The notes beneath the pieces were generated by a model. That model saw nothing but the letters and a program-made list of their open reading frames with translations. It ran no database searches and was not told where the DNA came from. This document shows positions 1 to 7,743 of a DNA stretch of 22,286 nt, in pieces (positions within the stretch are counted from its first letter, which is position 1; every line of letters starts with the position of its first letter). The stretch is from CAZUPF01 sp964622035 (GTDB lineage: Bacteria > Patescibacteriota > WWE3 > JAUXAW01 > JAYEID01), in NCBI GenBank assembly GCA_964622035.1, contig CAZUPF010000008.1, positions 1 through 22,286 of the forward strand. The letters are read 5' to 3'. A program made the translations under genes and the position numbers.

Positions 1-24
1 CTCTACCAACTGAGCTACCCTCGC
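1..24 (-). tRNA. tRNA, 5' part only (cut by window edge)
   Basis: Read on the minus strand, the sequence begins GCGAGGG (acceptor arm), then TA and GCTCAGTTGGTAGAG, a canonical D-arm. The tRNA runs off the left edge before the anticodon, so its identity cannot be stated. Its 5' end is placed by counting seven acceptor bases before T8-A9. Confidence 0.85.
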
Positions 25-45
25 ACCTTACAGGGTTCCACAGAC

Positions 46-83
46 GCGAAAAACCCGGCCCGCGAGGTCCGTTAGTTTTTCGC
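46..83 (-). terminator. Inverted repeat, probable terminator of the LysM gene
   Basis: GCGAAAAAC (46-54) and GTTTTTCGC (75-83) are perfect 9-bp complements. The 20-nt loop is GC-rich and can fold further (CGG 56-58 with CCG 69-71). On the minus strand the second arm contains five T residues, so the hairpin would serve transcription leaving the LysM gene just upstream. It also lies immediately before the partial tRNA, which probably has its own promoter here, although I could not pick one out. Confidence 0.55.
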
Positions 84-125
84 TAGATAATTCCAACCTT
101 TCTACCTACCGGTAATGGCGCCTAC

Positions 126-623
126 TTATTGGGGAAGGACTAAAACCTGCCCCGGCGCAATCAGTGCCTGACTACCGTTGGTTAGGAAACCAATACTATC
201 TTTATTGGCTTCGAGAATTCTACCCCACTCAAAGCCCGAACCGTAGCGTGCTTCGGCAATCTCCCACAGGGTATCACCTTTTTTTACAGCGTAGTTCTCA
301 CCAGCTATATCCCCTTGGGTATAATTAGTAGCTTGCCAGGAAGCTGCGGTATCTTCCTTAACTGATTCAACCTCCCCCTCGGCACTTTCCTCTTCCGAGG
401 TCTCATCGGTCTCCCCCAGTATTTCGTCGGCTAGTCTACCGACCTCCTCCAGACCTTCCTGCTCTTCGATAGCTGCCTGCTCTGGCAGCTCGCCCTCTTC
501 TCCTACTTTGGAGAAGTAGTTGTACACTAAAAAGCCAGCAACGATAACGAGGACACCAGCAACAACTGCTGCGGCCTTGTTCTTGAAATCTTCGTCCGCG
601 AGAATCTGATCAATTTCAGGCAT
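126..623 (-). CDS. Membrane-anchored LysM-domain protein
   Basis: A 165-residue protein. Residues 1-16 are cytoplasmic and charged, about 17-36 form one hydrophobic membrane span, and about 40-105 are a very acidic Glu/Ser/Thr linker. Residues 110-165 are a C-terminal LysM domain, with the typical opening YAVKKGDTLWEIAEARYG and the closing pattern IAPGQVLVLP. LysM domains bind N-acetylglucosamine polymers, so the protein probably tethers the membrane to peptidoglycan from outside. The start is supported by an AGGA ribosome site a few bases upstream on the minus strand. tRNA-Asp lies about 100 nt upstream on the same strand with no terminator visible between them, so read-through expression is possible. 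The domain call is firm; the exact role is not known. Confidence 0.85.
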   Translation of the reverse strand: MPEIDQILADEDFKNKAAAVVAGVLVIVAGFLVYNYFSKVGEEGELPEQAAIEEQEGLEEVGRLADEILGETDETSEEESAEGEVESVKEDTAASWQATNYTQGDIAGENYAVKKGDTLWEIAEARYGSGFEWGRILEANKDSIGFLTNGSQALIAPGQVLVLPQ

Positions 624-720
624 CTAAATTTCCTTTCCGGGCAGTGCATAATCATTAATAATAGTTTGGTCTTCCTCCCCACTTTGCTGTTTTCGTATCT
701 GCCTCCTTGTGCTTTTGTAG

Positions 721-798
721 TGGCGGGGCTGACGGGATTTGAACCCGCGACCTCTTCCTTGACAGGGAAGCGCGCTAACCAGGTTGCGCCACAGCCCC
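721..798 (-). tRNA. tRNA-Asp (GTC), CCA encoded
   Basis: On the minus strand the acceptor GGGGCTG pairs with CAGCCCC. The anticodon stem CTTCC/GGAAG surrounds a loop with anticodon GTC, giving Asp. The T-arm is GCGGGTTCAAATCCCGT. The discriminator is G and the 3' CCA is genomically encoded at 721-723. A promoter with a 17-nt spacer lies directly upstream. Confidence 0.97.
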
Positions 799-821
799 AA
801 ACTTCTGGTCCCTCTGGGCCA

Positions 822-850
822 AGGCTAGCAAAATGTTGTCGGCTAGTCAA
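822..850 (-). promoter_or_regulatory. Promoter of tRNA-Asp (extended -10)
   Basis: Minus-strand -35 TTGACT (845-850), 17-nt spacer, -10 TAGCCT (822-827), with TG one base upstream of the -10. The predicted start is about 15-18 nt before the mature tRNA 5' end. It overlaps the divergent lemA promoter candidate. Confidence 0.65.
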
Positions 851-864
851 CGGGGTGGTAAAGT
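836..864 (+). promoter_or_regulatory. Candidate lemA promoter (extended -10), overlapping the divergent tRNA promoter
   Basis: -35 TTGTCG (836-841), 17-nt spacer, -10 TAAAGT (859-864) preceded by TGG. Both hexamers are imperfect, but the geometry matches the other promoters in the window. The spacer contains the -35 of the divergent tRNA-Asp promoter, so the two should compete for polymerase. Confidence 0.45.
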
Positions 865-881
865 GGAAGGAGCGAGAGGGG

Positions 882-1445
882 GTGGTTTTAGTGACAGCAT
901 TAATTATCGTTCTGGCCCTGATCGGTTTGGTTATTGTTTTTGTGTGGGGCCTTTACAATTCTCTGGTAACAGGAAAAACTCGGGTTGAGGAATCGTGGGC
1001 GCAGATTGATGTGCAACTCAAGATGCGCACCGATCTGATTCCTAGCCTGATTGAGACTGTGCGTGCGCACATGTCGCAAGAGCAGAAAATTTTCGGTGAG
1101 TTAGCCGAAGCCCGAAAGTCGGTTCAGGCTGCCGAGGGTGTTCCGGAGGCGGAAGCGGCCAATCGCCAACTAACTGGCGTTCTCGGTCGTCTTTTGGCTA
1201 TAGTCGAGGACAATCCGGAGATTACTTCGGAGAAGAGCTTCCAGGATTTTCGTGACAAGGACACGGCGATTGAGGAAAAGATTCGCTACGCGCGGCAGTT
1301 CTACAACACCAGCGTGACGGAATACAATATTCGTCTGAAGAGTTTTCCCAATGTTCTTCTGGCCGGTCCGTTAGGGTTTGCCCCAGCGGAATTTTTTGAG
1401 GCGGCGGAGGGAGAGCGGGAAAAGCCCGAAGTTAAACTAACCTAG
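882..1445 (+). CDS. lemA: LemA family membrane protein
   Basis: About 187 residues. An N-terminal membrane span (ALIIVLALIGLVIVFVWGLY) is followed by the conserved YNSLV and by VEESWAQIDVQLKMRTDLIP, the hallmark of LemA. The rest is a long helical domain with a conserved YNxxVxxYN-like stretch (QFYNTSVTEYNIRLKSFP). LemA proteins have a small outside tail, one membrane span and a cytoplasmic helical bundle; their function is unsettled. The open frame extends upstream through tRNA-Asp, so that extension is rejected. GTG 882 is chosen because AGGAG sits at 868-872; GTG 891 is the alternative. A hairpin terminator follows the stop by 11 nt. Confidence 0.93.
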   Translation: MVLVTALIIVLALIGLVIVFVWGLYNSLVTGKTRVEESWAQIDVQLKMRTDLIPSLIETVRAHMSQEQKIFGELAEARKSVQAAEGVPEAEAANRQLTGVLGRLLAIVEDNPEITSEKSFQDFRDKDTAIEEKIRYARQFYNTSVTEYNIRLKSFPNVLLAGPLGFAPAEFFEAAEGEREKPEVKLT

Positions 1446-1456
1446 CCTAAAAGGTG

Positions 1457-1482
1457 GGGCTAGTCTCGACTGAGACTAGCCC
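1457..1482. terminator. Bidirectional hairpin terminator between convergent genes
   Basis: An 11-bp perfect stem, GGGCTAGTCTC with GAGACTAGCCC, closed by the 4-nt loop GACT. It sits between the lemA stop and the stop of the convergent minus-strand gene. T-tracts are weak on both sides (CCTTTT on the minus side), so efficiency is uncertain. Confidence 0.7.
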
Positions 1483-1487
1483 TCGGG

Positions 1488-1898
1488 TTACCGCCACGTA
1501 ATGAATACATCGGCGAGTCCCGATCCGAGCAGGGCCTCTACGACGGGAGGTCTCACCTCCACCAGGCCTATTGGCTCGAGTAGCAGCCGCCAGAGCTGTT
1601 CCAGGGTAAGCTCCCCGGAAAGGGTGGAGCCAGCCTTCGCCTGCACAATGAACTCGCTTGCTTCCGTGTCTACTCTGGTGTGGGTGATGGTGACTCCTCC
1701 TTCTTCCTTCGCGGCTAGCAGAACCATCAACACTCGCTTTATCCGCCGGAGGAGCTCCTCCTGCATTCTTACAAAGTCCTTCAAGCATTCCTGCTCGGGG
1801 AGGTCGCAGTGTAGACCTTTCAGCCAGCCTATCAGGTACCCCTCACAAAAATCCCGCTTGGACTCGGGTACAAGAAGTGTAATCCGTTCTTTCGACAT
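1488..1898 (-). CDS. Hypothetical protein, 136 residues
   Basis: No family recognised. It is a soluble protein with no signal peptide or membrane span. The first 65 residues look helical and include an acidic and basic stretch, FVRMQEELLRRIKRVLMVLL. The second half alternates short hydrophobic strands (GGVTITHT, SEFIVQAKAG), and a Leu-rich helix (LTLEQLWRLLLEPIG) precedes the end. The start is well supported: GGAGGAG lies a few bases upstream on the minus strand, and a near-consensus promoter precedes it. It is monocistronic, divergent from gatC and convergent with lemA. The gene is very probably real; its function is unknown. Confidence 0.75.
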   Translation of the reverse strand: MSKERITLLVPESKRDFCEGYLIGWLKGLHCDLPEQECLKDFVRMQEELLRRIKRVLMVLLAAKEEGGVTITHTRVDTEASEFIVQAKAGSTLSGELTLEQLWRLLLEPIGLVEVRPPVVEALLGSGLADVFITWR

Positions 1899-1954
1899 CG
1901 CTCTCCTCCTCTTTCTTGTAATTACTGGTAACCTCTCTGGGTAGATGTGTGCCC

Positions 1955-1983
1955 ATTATAGCAGCGACTACAAGCCTAATCAA
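1955..1983 (-). promoter_or_regulatory. Promoter of the 136-residue protein gene
   Basis: On the minus strand: -35 TTGATT (1978-1983), exactly 17 nt, then a perfect TATAAT (1955-1960) preceded by TGC (extended -10). This is one of the two best promoters in the window. Confidence 0.8.
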
Positions 1984-2021
1984 CTGTAGTAGGGCAATCT
2001 GCTGGCGGGACAGACCTTTTC

Positions 2022-2032
2022 TGTTATATACT
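2022..2032 (+). promoter_or_regulatory. Candidate gatC -10 element, very close to the start codon
   Basis: TGT followed by TATATA (2025-2030), or TATACT (2027-2032). No good -35 is visible. The ATG is at 2042, so a transcript would carry a leader of only about 0-5 nt, which suggests leaderless translation of gatC. Confidence 0.45.
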
Positions 2033-2041
2033 GAGCAAGAG

Positions 2042-2332
2042 ATGGCCATTTCTACGGAAGAAGTAAAACATGTTGCGGAGTTAGCGCGGTTGGAGCTTGC
2101 GGAGGCGGAAGTTTCGAAATTCCAACAAGAACTCTCGTCCATTCTCGACTACATTACGCAACTTCAAGAGGTAGATACTGAGAGTGTGCCACCCACCTTT
2201 CAAACCACCGGCCTTAAAGATGTTTTGCGGGAGGATGTGGTTGACGAGGGGCGCGAACTTCCTCCGGAAGAGGTTTTGGCTAATGCTCCCGATGCACAAG
2301 ATAGCCATATCAAAGTGAAGCCGGTATTCTAA
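2042..2332 (+). CDS. gatC: Glutamyl/aspartyl-tRNA amidotransferase subunit C
   Basis: 96 residues, the usual GatC length. The typical opening EEVKHVAELARLELAEAEV is followed by the conserved Ile-Leu-Asp-Tyr helix (SSILDYITQLQEVDT) and V(P)PTF, then LREDVVDEG and a C-terminal IKVKPVF. GatC is the small chaperone-like strap that holds GatA and GatB together. An open frame extends 31 codons upstream without homology; the ATG at 2042 fits the family. No SD is visible, and a -10-like element lies nine to eleven bases upstream, suggesting a leaderless message. It is the first gene of a tight operon with gatA, a HEPN-like gene and gatB. Confidence 0.95.
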   Translation: MAISTEEVKHVAELARLELAEAEVSKFQQELSSILDYITQLQEVDTESVPPTFQTTGLKDVLREDVVDEGRELPPEEVLANAPDAQDSHIKVKPVF

Positions 2333-2333
2333 A

Positions 2334-3794
2334 ATGGAGCTCTACGAACTGACGATAACTAAAGCCCAGAAAGGCCTGCGGGAAAAGGAGTTTTCGGCTA
2401 AGGAGCTGACCCAATCTTGTTTGCAAAGAATTGATAAGGTCGAAGACGAGCTCAATGCCTTCATCACCGTTACCCCGATTGAGGCCCTGGCTCAGGCGCA
2501 AGAAATTGACGGGAAACTAGCTCGGGGGGAGGAACTGGCTCCTTTGGCGGGAATCCCGATGGCCTTTAAAGATATCTTCTCAACTAAGGGGCTAGAGACC
2601 ACCGCCGCTTCTAATATTCTCAAGGGGTACATCCCTCCGTACGATGCGACCGTTGTTCGAAAACTCAAGGAGCAGGGGGTAGTTGTTTTGGGCAAGACAA
2701 ATCACGATGCCTTTGCTCACGGATCCTCGGGAGAGAATTCTGATTTTGGGCCAACGAAAAATCCGTGGGATCTTGCGCGAGTTCCGGGTGGCTCCAGCAG
2801 CGGTTCGGCGGCGGCGGTTGCGGCAGGGGAGTGCCTCCTGGCTACCGGGACCGACACGGGTAGCTCGATTAGACTGCCGGCGGCCTTTTGTAATTTAGTC
2901 GGGCTCAAGCCGACCTATGGTCGGGTCTCGCGTTACGGGATTATCGCGATGGCCTCCTCTCTCGATACAGTTGGTTGTTTAACTAGAACTGTAACTGACC
3001 ACGCCTTAGTAATGAGTGTAATGGCCGGCCATGATCCGCAGGATGCTACCACGCCGGAAATCCCCGTTCCGGACTACACCGAGGCGCTGACTGCGGGTAT
3101 TAAAGGACTGAAAATTGGTATTCCACAGGAGTATTTCGTTGGCGGAATAGAGACCGAGGTACGGGAGATAACGGAGAAGGCCATCGCCCAACTGGTTGAG
3201 CTGGGAGCGGAGGTTACCGATGTTTCTCTGCCCCACACGGAGTACGGGGTGGCTACCTACTGCGTTATTTGCCACTCGGAGGTGAGTTCCAATCTGGCCC
3301 GCTACGACGGCACGCGGTTTGGTCACCGTAGTGAGGCGGCGCAGGATATCGTAGAGACCTACTTTAAATCGCGGGGTGAGGGTTTTGGTGCCGAGGCCAA
3401 GCGGCGGATTATGTTGGGAACATATGCCCTCTCGGCCGGTTACTACGATGCGTACTACGACAAGGCACAACGGGTGCGAACTCTCATCAAAAAGGACTTT
3501 ACTGATGTTTTTACTAAGGTTGATGTGCTTGTGGCCCCCTCATCGCCAACAGCTCCGTTTAAGCTGGGGGAAAAAACAGCGGATCCACTGGCGATGTATT
3601 TGGCCGATATTTTCATGTGCCCGGTTAATCTGGCCGGTGTTCCCAGCCTTAATATTCCGTGCGGTTTCGCGGAGGGGCTTCCGGTAGGAATGCAGATCAT
3701 CGGCCCCAACTTTAGTGAGGAGCGGCTGTTTCAGGTTGGTTATGCTTACGAGCAGGCTACCGATTGGCATAACAGACATCCCGATAGTATCTAA
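2334..3794 (+). CDS. gatA: Glutamyl/aspartyl-tRNA amidotransferase subunit A
   Basis: 486 residues, full length for the amidase-signature family. It releases ammonia from glutamine (or asparagine) and channels it to GatB. The catalytic triad is present at K79 (AFKDIF), S154 (VPGGSSSGSAAA, the cis-Ser) and S178 (TGTDTGSSIR, the nucleophile). A small variation is GSS where most members have GGS before Ile-Arg. The C-terminal part keeps the conserved NLAGVPSLNIPCGF and LPVGMQIIGPNF. The start follows the gatC stop by one base with no SD, so translational coupling is likely. Its stop overlaps the next start by one base (TAATG). Confidence 0.98.
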   Translation: MELYELTITKAQKGLREKEFSAKELTQSCLQRIDKVEDELNAFITVTPIEALAQAQEIDGKLARGEELAPLAGIPMAFKDIFSTKGLETTAASNILKGYIPPYDATVVRKLKEQGVVVLGKTNHDAFAHGSSGENSDFGPTKNPWDLARVPGGSSSGSAAAVAAGECLLATGTDTGSSIRLPAAFCNLVGLKPTYGRVSRYGIIAMASSLDTVGCLTRTVTDHALVMSVMAGHDPQDATTPEIPVPDYTEALTAGIKGLKIGIPQEYFVGGIETEVREITEKAIAQLVELGAEVTDVSLPHTEYGVATYCVICHSEVSSNLARYDGTRFGHRSEAAQDIVETYFKSRGEGFGAEAKRRIMLGTYALSAGYYDAYYDKAQRVRTLIKKDFTDVFTKVDVLVAPSSPTAPFKLGEKTADPLAMYLADIFMCPVNLAGVPSLNIPCGFAEGLPVGMQIIGPNFSEERLFQVGYAYEQATDWHNRHPDSI

Positions 3795-4192
3795 TGGGAA
3801 TTTTCAGTCTCTTATTCGGAAAACCAAAAAGATCACGAGCCGGCGCGCTTTCGGGTGCGGATCGCGAGTTGATTAAACGGGAGTGGCTGGAGATTGCGCA
3901 ACTCTTGAAGCTGGGAGATCCGAGTGGTCGTAAGGAGGCACTGATTCGGGCTGATAAAGCTTTGGACTTGGTGCTGCGGCGAGTTTCTACAGGAGAGACG
4001 ATGGGAGAGCGGTTGAAAAACGCCGAGAAGTCATTTTCTGATTACGCTATTTACGATCAGCTCTGGAAGGCCCACAAGGTGCGTAATGCGCTAGTCCATG
4101 AGACCGGGTTTGAGCCACCCCACTACGCTCTTGAAAATGCGGTGCAGCAAATAAGGGTGGGTTTAAAGGATATTGGGGCGTTACGCCGGTGA
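3794..4192 (+). CDS. Small HEPN-like protein encoded between gatA and gatB
   Basis: 132 residues. A basic N-terminus (residues 9-16 are rich in Lys/Arg) is followed by an all-helical domain. Near the end, HKVRNALVHE contains R97-N98-x3-H102, the RNxxxH form of the HEPN motif. ADKALDLVLRR and GETMGERLKNAEKSFSD form the helices before it. HEPN domains are often RNA-binding or RNase modules, some of them toxins, others structural. From memory, proteins of this pattern recur as conserved hypotheticals in Patescibacteria; I could not check this. It overlaps gatA by one base and ends four bases before gatB, so it is fully embedded in the amidotransferase operon. No nucleotidyltransferase partner is nearby. 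Confidence 0.8.
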   Translation: MGIFSLLFGKPKRSRAGALSGADRELIKREWLEIAQLLKLGDPSGRKEALIRADKALDLVLRRVSTGETMGERLKNAEKSFSDYAIYDQLWKAHKVRNALVHETGFEPPHYALENAVQQIRVGLKDIGALRR

Positions 4193-4196
4193 GATT

Positions 4197-5489
4197 ATGA
4201 CAACTATCTTACAACCGATTATCGGGGTTGAGATTCACCTCCAATTAAAGACCAAATCCAAGGTGTTTTGTGCTTGCGGTGCGGATGTTTGGGGAGCGGC
4301 ACCAAACACCCACACATGCCCGGTTTGCTTGGGGCTCCCGGGAGCCTTGCCCGTCCTGAACAAGCAAGCCGTGCAGGCCGTTGCCTCGATGGCGCTTGCT
4401 CTGGAATGCCAGATTAGCCCGGAGGTATATTTTGAGCGTAAGAACTATTTTTACCCGGATCTGCCAAAAGGTTTTCAGATTTCGCAGAAGCGGGCTCCAA
4501 TCGGGCGCGATGGCCACCTTACCGTCTCTGGAAAGCGGGTCGGTATCTGGGAAATACATCTCGAGGAGGATACCGCTAAATCGCTGCACGATGGGCAGAG
4601 CACCCTACTCGATTTCAACAAGTCGGGAATTCCCCTGATGGAAATCGTCTCCGCTCCGGACATGCACACCATCGAAACTCTCAATGCCTACGCTAAAGAA
4701 GTGCAGCAAATTGCTCGCGCTTTGGGCATTTCTGATTGTGACATGGAGAAAGGGCAAATGCGGTTCGAAGCGAATATTTCGGTTGGGCAGGCCGGGGGGG
4801 CGCTACCCAAATACCGGGTAGAGATTAAAAATCTAAACTCGTTTAAGCATCTGCGCGACGCGGTCACCTACGAAATTAAAAGGCAGACGGCCCTTATTGA
4901 GAAGGACGAACTCCCTGGGCAGGAGACGCGCGGTTGGAATCTTGAACGGGGGCAAACCTTCATACAGCGTACGAAGGAAAGCGCCCACGACTACCGGTAT
5001 TTCCCCGAGCCAGATTTACCACCGGTGCAGCTAGACAGTAAACTAGTTGAGCAGTTGCGCAGTGGGTTACCGGAGCTTCCAAGGCAGGTGCGGGAGCGGT
5101 TGGAGGGGGAAGGCGTCCCAACTAGCTGCTCTGGAATCATTGCCAGCGATTCTCGGCGCCTTAGTTATTTTGGAGAGTTGGTCGAGATGAGAATGCCTGT
5201 CGCCGAAGCAGCAAACCTGGTCGTCAATCGTCCGGAGGCGCTAGACCGACCCTCAGCAGAGGTGTTTGGTGCATTGAAGAAGGCTAAGAAAGAGGTGGTG
5301 ACTGACACTCAGAAGCTTACCGAGATTGCCGAGGGGGTTATTGCCGAAAACCAACAGCCGGTGGCGGATTTTAGGGGTGGAAAAGAGGGAGCGCTGCAAT
5401 TTCTCCTTGGTCAGGTGATGAAGGAGACGCAGGGAAAAGCGGATCCCGAAGTCGCGGCTAAGCTGCTTAGAGAACTCCTTGCCAACTGA
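4197..5489 (+). CDS. gatB: Glutamyl/aspartyl-tRNA amidotransferase subunit B
   Basis: 430 residues from ATG 4197, shorter than many GatB proteins (about 475). GatB activates the misacylated tRNA by phosphorylating the side chain and then amidates it. IIGVEIHLQL opens the catalytic domain. Four cysteines, C25, C27, C41 and C44 (FCACG and CPVCLGLPGALP), form the zinc site. RKNYFYPDLPKGFQISQ and the GQMRFEANIS region follow. The C-terminus is a YqeY-type tail (LQFLLGQVMKETQGKADP) that contacts the tRNA. An eight-codon upstream extension overlapping the HEPN-like gene is less likely than this ATG, which follows a GGTGAG partial SD. Confidence 0.97.
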   Translation: MTTILQPIIGVEIHLQLKTKSKVFCACGADVWGAAPNTHTCPVCLGLPGALPVLNKQAVQAVASMALALECQISPEVYFERKNYFYPDLPKGFQISQKRAPIGRDGHLTVSGKRVGIWEIHLEEDTAKSLHDGQSTLLDFNKSGIPLMEIVSAPDMHTIETLNAYAKEVQQIARALGISDCDMEKGQMRFEANISVGQAGGALPKYRVEIKNLNSFKHLRDAVTYEIKRQTALIEKDELPGQETRGWNLERGQTFIQRTKESAHDYRYFPEPDLPPVQLDSKLVEQLRSGLPELPRQVRERLEGEGVPTSCSGIIASDSRRLSYFGELVEMRMPVAEAANLVVNRPEALDRPSAEVFGALKKAKKEVVTDTQKLTEIAEGVIAENQQPVADFRGGKEGALQFLLGQVMKETQGKADPEVAAKLLRELLAN

Positions 5490-5565
5490 GGCAACCTTCG
5501 TTAATATCAAGCCAGTAAACCTTTTTGCGCTGCCCCCGTAAGTTGGTTGTCCTTTTACCTTTACC

Positions 5566-7362
5566 ATGCCCAATTTTAAAAAGCCCCAGTACGAATTTGT
5601 GGAGGAGACGGAGAGACTGAAAGAGATAGTTGCTGCGGACTTGGCCGAAGAGAAAGTCATTGCGATCGACACCGAGGCCGACCAACTTGATCCTCACCTG
5701 GCCACTCTCCTTTTAGTTCAGGTGGGAACAGCGGAGAAAGCCTATGTAATTGATGCGCGGAAGGTTGATCTCTCCCCGCTAGAGCCGCTCTTTAAAGAGC
5801 AAAAACCCCTAAAACTTCTGCAGAATGCCAAGTTTGATTATAAGCTCCTCAAGGTGCAGGCCGGCTTGGAACTAGCCAATGTGTTCGATACCTTCCTAGC
5901 AGAGAGAATTCTTACCTGTGGCGGACCACGAGGCGTCAGCAACTTGGGAGCGCTGGGAAAAAAATACCTAGATTTGGAGCTCGACAAGAGCTACGAGTCC
6001 TACGATTGGGCCGGGGTGGCGAGAACGGGAAGACTGACCGAGAAGCACCTTAAGTATGCCGCCTTGGATGTTTTGGTTTTGTTCCCTATCTTTAAGAAGC
6101 AATTTGCCCAACTAAAGAAAGACAAGTTGATTGAAGTTGCCCAACTAGAGTTTGCCTGTGCTCCGGTAGTGGCGGAGATGGAGATTCACGGCTCCAACAT
6201 TGATCAGAAAAAATGGCGAAAGCATACTCGGGAGTTGGAGGAGAAGCGGGATATCGTTGCCGCTAAAATCCAAACCGAGCTGAGACCGTTTTACCGAACC
6301 AATCAGACCGACCTTTTTGGTAACCATGTTGATGTAGTAAACCTTAACAGTCCGGTTCAGATTATTGAGGCCTTTGCCAAGTTAGGTATCGATATCCCCT
6401 CGACTGGGGAAGCTATTTTACGGAACATTGACCACCCCATTGCTCGTATGATGCTTGAGTACCGGAGTTACGAGAAGCTCATTTCCGCCTTCGGCGAAAA
6501 TTTACTGCAGCATGTCAACCCCAAGACAAACCGGCTCCATCCTGACTATATGCAAATTGGAGCGGATACCGGACGCTTCTCTTGCTCCAAACCAAACCTG
6601 CAACAGATTCCCAAAGAGTCGGGGTTCCGTGGCTGCTTCATAGCTCCCAAGGGACGGAAATTGGTCACCGCCGATTACTCTCAAATTGAGCTTCGAATTA
6701 TGGCCGAGATGAGTGGTGACACCGAACTTATTAAGGCCTTCAAGGCGGGAAAGGACTTACACACTTTCACGGCCAGCCAGATGTTTGGTATTCCCGAGGA
6801 CAAGATTCGCAAAGATGTTGAAAGGTTTCAAGCCAAGTCAATTAATTTTGGGCTAATGTACGGCCGGGGGGCCAACTCTCTGGCCGCGCAGTTAGAAATC
6901 TCCCGTGACGCGGCGACCAAACTATTCAAGAAGTATTTTCAGCGATACCATCGAGTAAAGACCTGGTTAGACAAAGTAGCCAAGGATGCTGTCGAGAAGG
7001 GGTATTCGAAGACCATGATTGGCCGTCGGAGACTCCACCAGCAGCCGGATCCCGATGAGCCGAATTACGAGCGGGTTATCTCCTCAATTGAGCGTAAAGG
7101 GAAAAATACGCCAATCCAGGGTACCAGTGCGGATATGATAAAATATGCGCTGATTTTCGTTTGGCGTCGGTTGCGAGAGGAGGGGCTCGATGCCTTTCCC
7201 ACGCACACTGTTCACGACGAGATTACCATCGATGCCGCAGAGGAGGATGCCGAGAAGGTCAGGATGGTATTGGAAGAAGAGATGATTCGCGCTGGAAAGA
7301 AAATCCTCAAGAAGGTTCCTATTGTGGTTGATGGCAAAGTTTCGGATGTTTGGGAGCACTGA
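5566..7362 (+). CDS. polA: DNA polymerase I, Klenow-type, with 3'-5' exonuclease
   Basis: 598 residues: a proofreading exonuclease followed by a family A polymerase, with no N-terminal 5'-3' nuclease domain. The DEDDy exonuclease residues are all present (D35 and E37 in AIDTEAD, D91 in NAKFDYK, Y164 and D168 in KYAALDV), so proofreading should be active. Motif A is D370 in TADYSQIELR. Motif B (O-helix) has K424, F428 and Y432. Motif C is HTVHDEITID with D551. Primer removal would need a separate nuclease. It lies 76 nt after gatB, and no convincing promoter or terminator was seen between them, so it may be read from the gat operon. No SD is visible upstream of ATG 5566. Confidence 0.96.
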   Translation: MPNFKKPQYEFVEETERLKEIVAADLAEEKVIAIDTEADQLDPHLATLLLVQVGTAEKAYVIDARKVDLSPLEPLFKEQKPLKLLQNAKFDYKLLKVQAGLELANVFDTFLAERILTCGGPRGVSNLGALGKKYLDLELDKSYESYDWAGVARTGRLTEKHLKYAALDVLVLFPIFKKQFAQLKKDKLIEVAQLEFACAPVVAEMEIHGSNIDQKKWRKHTRELEEKRDIVAAKIQTELRPFYRTNQTDLFGNHVDVVNLNSPVQIIEAFAKLGIDIPSTGEAILRNIDHPIARMMLEYRSYEKLISAFGENLLQHVNPKTNRLHPDYMQIGADTGRFSCSKPNLQQIPKESGFRGCFIAPKGRKLVTADYSQIELRIMAEMSGDTELIKAFKAGKDLHTFTASQMFGIPEDKIRKDVERFQAKSINFGLMYGRGANSLAAQLEISRDAATKLFKKYFQRYHRVKTWLDKVAKDAVEKGYSKTMIGRRRLHQQPDPDEPNYERVISSIERKGKNTPIQGTSADMIKYALIFVWRRLREEGLDAFPTHTVHDEITIDAAEEDAEKVRMVLEEEMIRAGKKILKKVPIVVDGKVSDVWEH

Positions 7363-7399
7363 CCTTCCCCACGAAGCACTAGTTTTTTAGAGACGCTTT

Positions 7400-7408
7400 T
7401 GATAGAAT
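7400..7408 (+). promoter_or_regulatory. rplS extended -10 promoter
   Basis: TGA then TAGAAT (7403-7408), nine bases before the ATG. The -35 region is poor (TAGTTT). The transcript would start within about three bases of the start codon and there is no SD, so the message is probably leaderless. Confidence 0.6.
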
Positions 7409-7417
7409 ACCCCTACT

Positions 7418-7738
7418 ATGGTGGACACTAAACAGCTTCCGCAATTCGGTCCTGGCGACACGGTTACCGTGAGTTGGGAAATTAAGGAGGGTGAAAAAAC
7501 CCGGGTGCAGGACTTTACCGGGGTGGTGATTGCCAAAAAGGGCAAAGAGGACTACAAAACCTTTGTGGTTCGCAAGATTGCCACTGGCGGAATTGGGGTC
7601 GAGCGCATCTTCCCGCTCTATTCTCCCCAGCTTAAGGCTCTGGAGGTTGTTAGACAAGGTAAGGCCCGACGGTCCAAATTATATTACCTGCGCCAGCGGA
7701 TCGGGAAACAGGCTCTGAAAGTTAAAGCACGACAGTAG
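7418..7738 (+). CDS. rplS: 50S ribosomal protein L19
   Basis: 106 residues, the normal length. It shows the L19 core: FGPGDTVTVSWEIKEGEKTR, then VQDFTGVVIAKKG, the strand FVVRKIATGGIGVERIFPLYSP, and KARRSKLYYLRQR near the C-terminus. L19 sits at the interface of the two ribosomal subunits. It has its own extended -10 promoter and no SD. yraN follows after five bases, a common neighbour of rplS in bacteria. Confidence 0.98.
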   Translation: MVDTKQLPQFGPGDTVTVSWEIKEGEKTRVQDFTGVVIAKKGKEDYKTFVVRKIATGGIGVERIFPLYSPQLKALEVVRQGKARRSKLYYLRQRIGKQALKVKARQ

Positions 7739-7743
7739 CCCCT

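Noticed and set aside
666..881. N-terminal extension of lemA
   Set aside because: It runs through tRNA-Asp and its promoter and shows no LemA similarity. The family begins near the GTG at 882.
1501..1944. A 147-codon plus-strand frame opposite the 136-residue minus-strand gene
   Set aside because: Ser/Arg-rich shadow without an SD. The minus-strand frame has both a near-consensus promoter and a GGAGGAG site.
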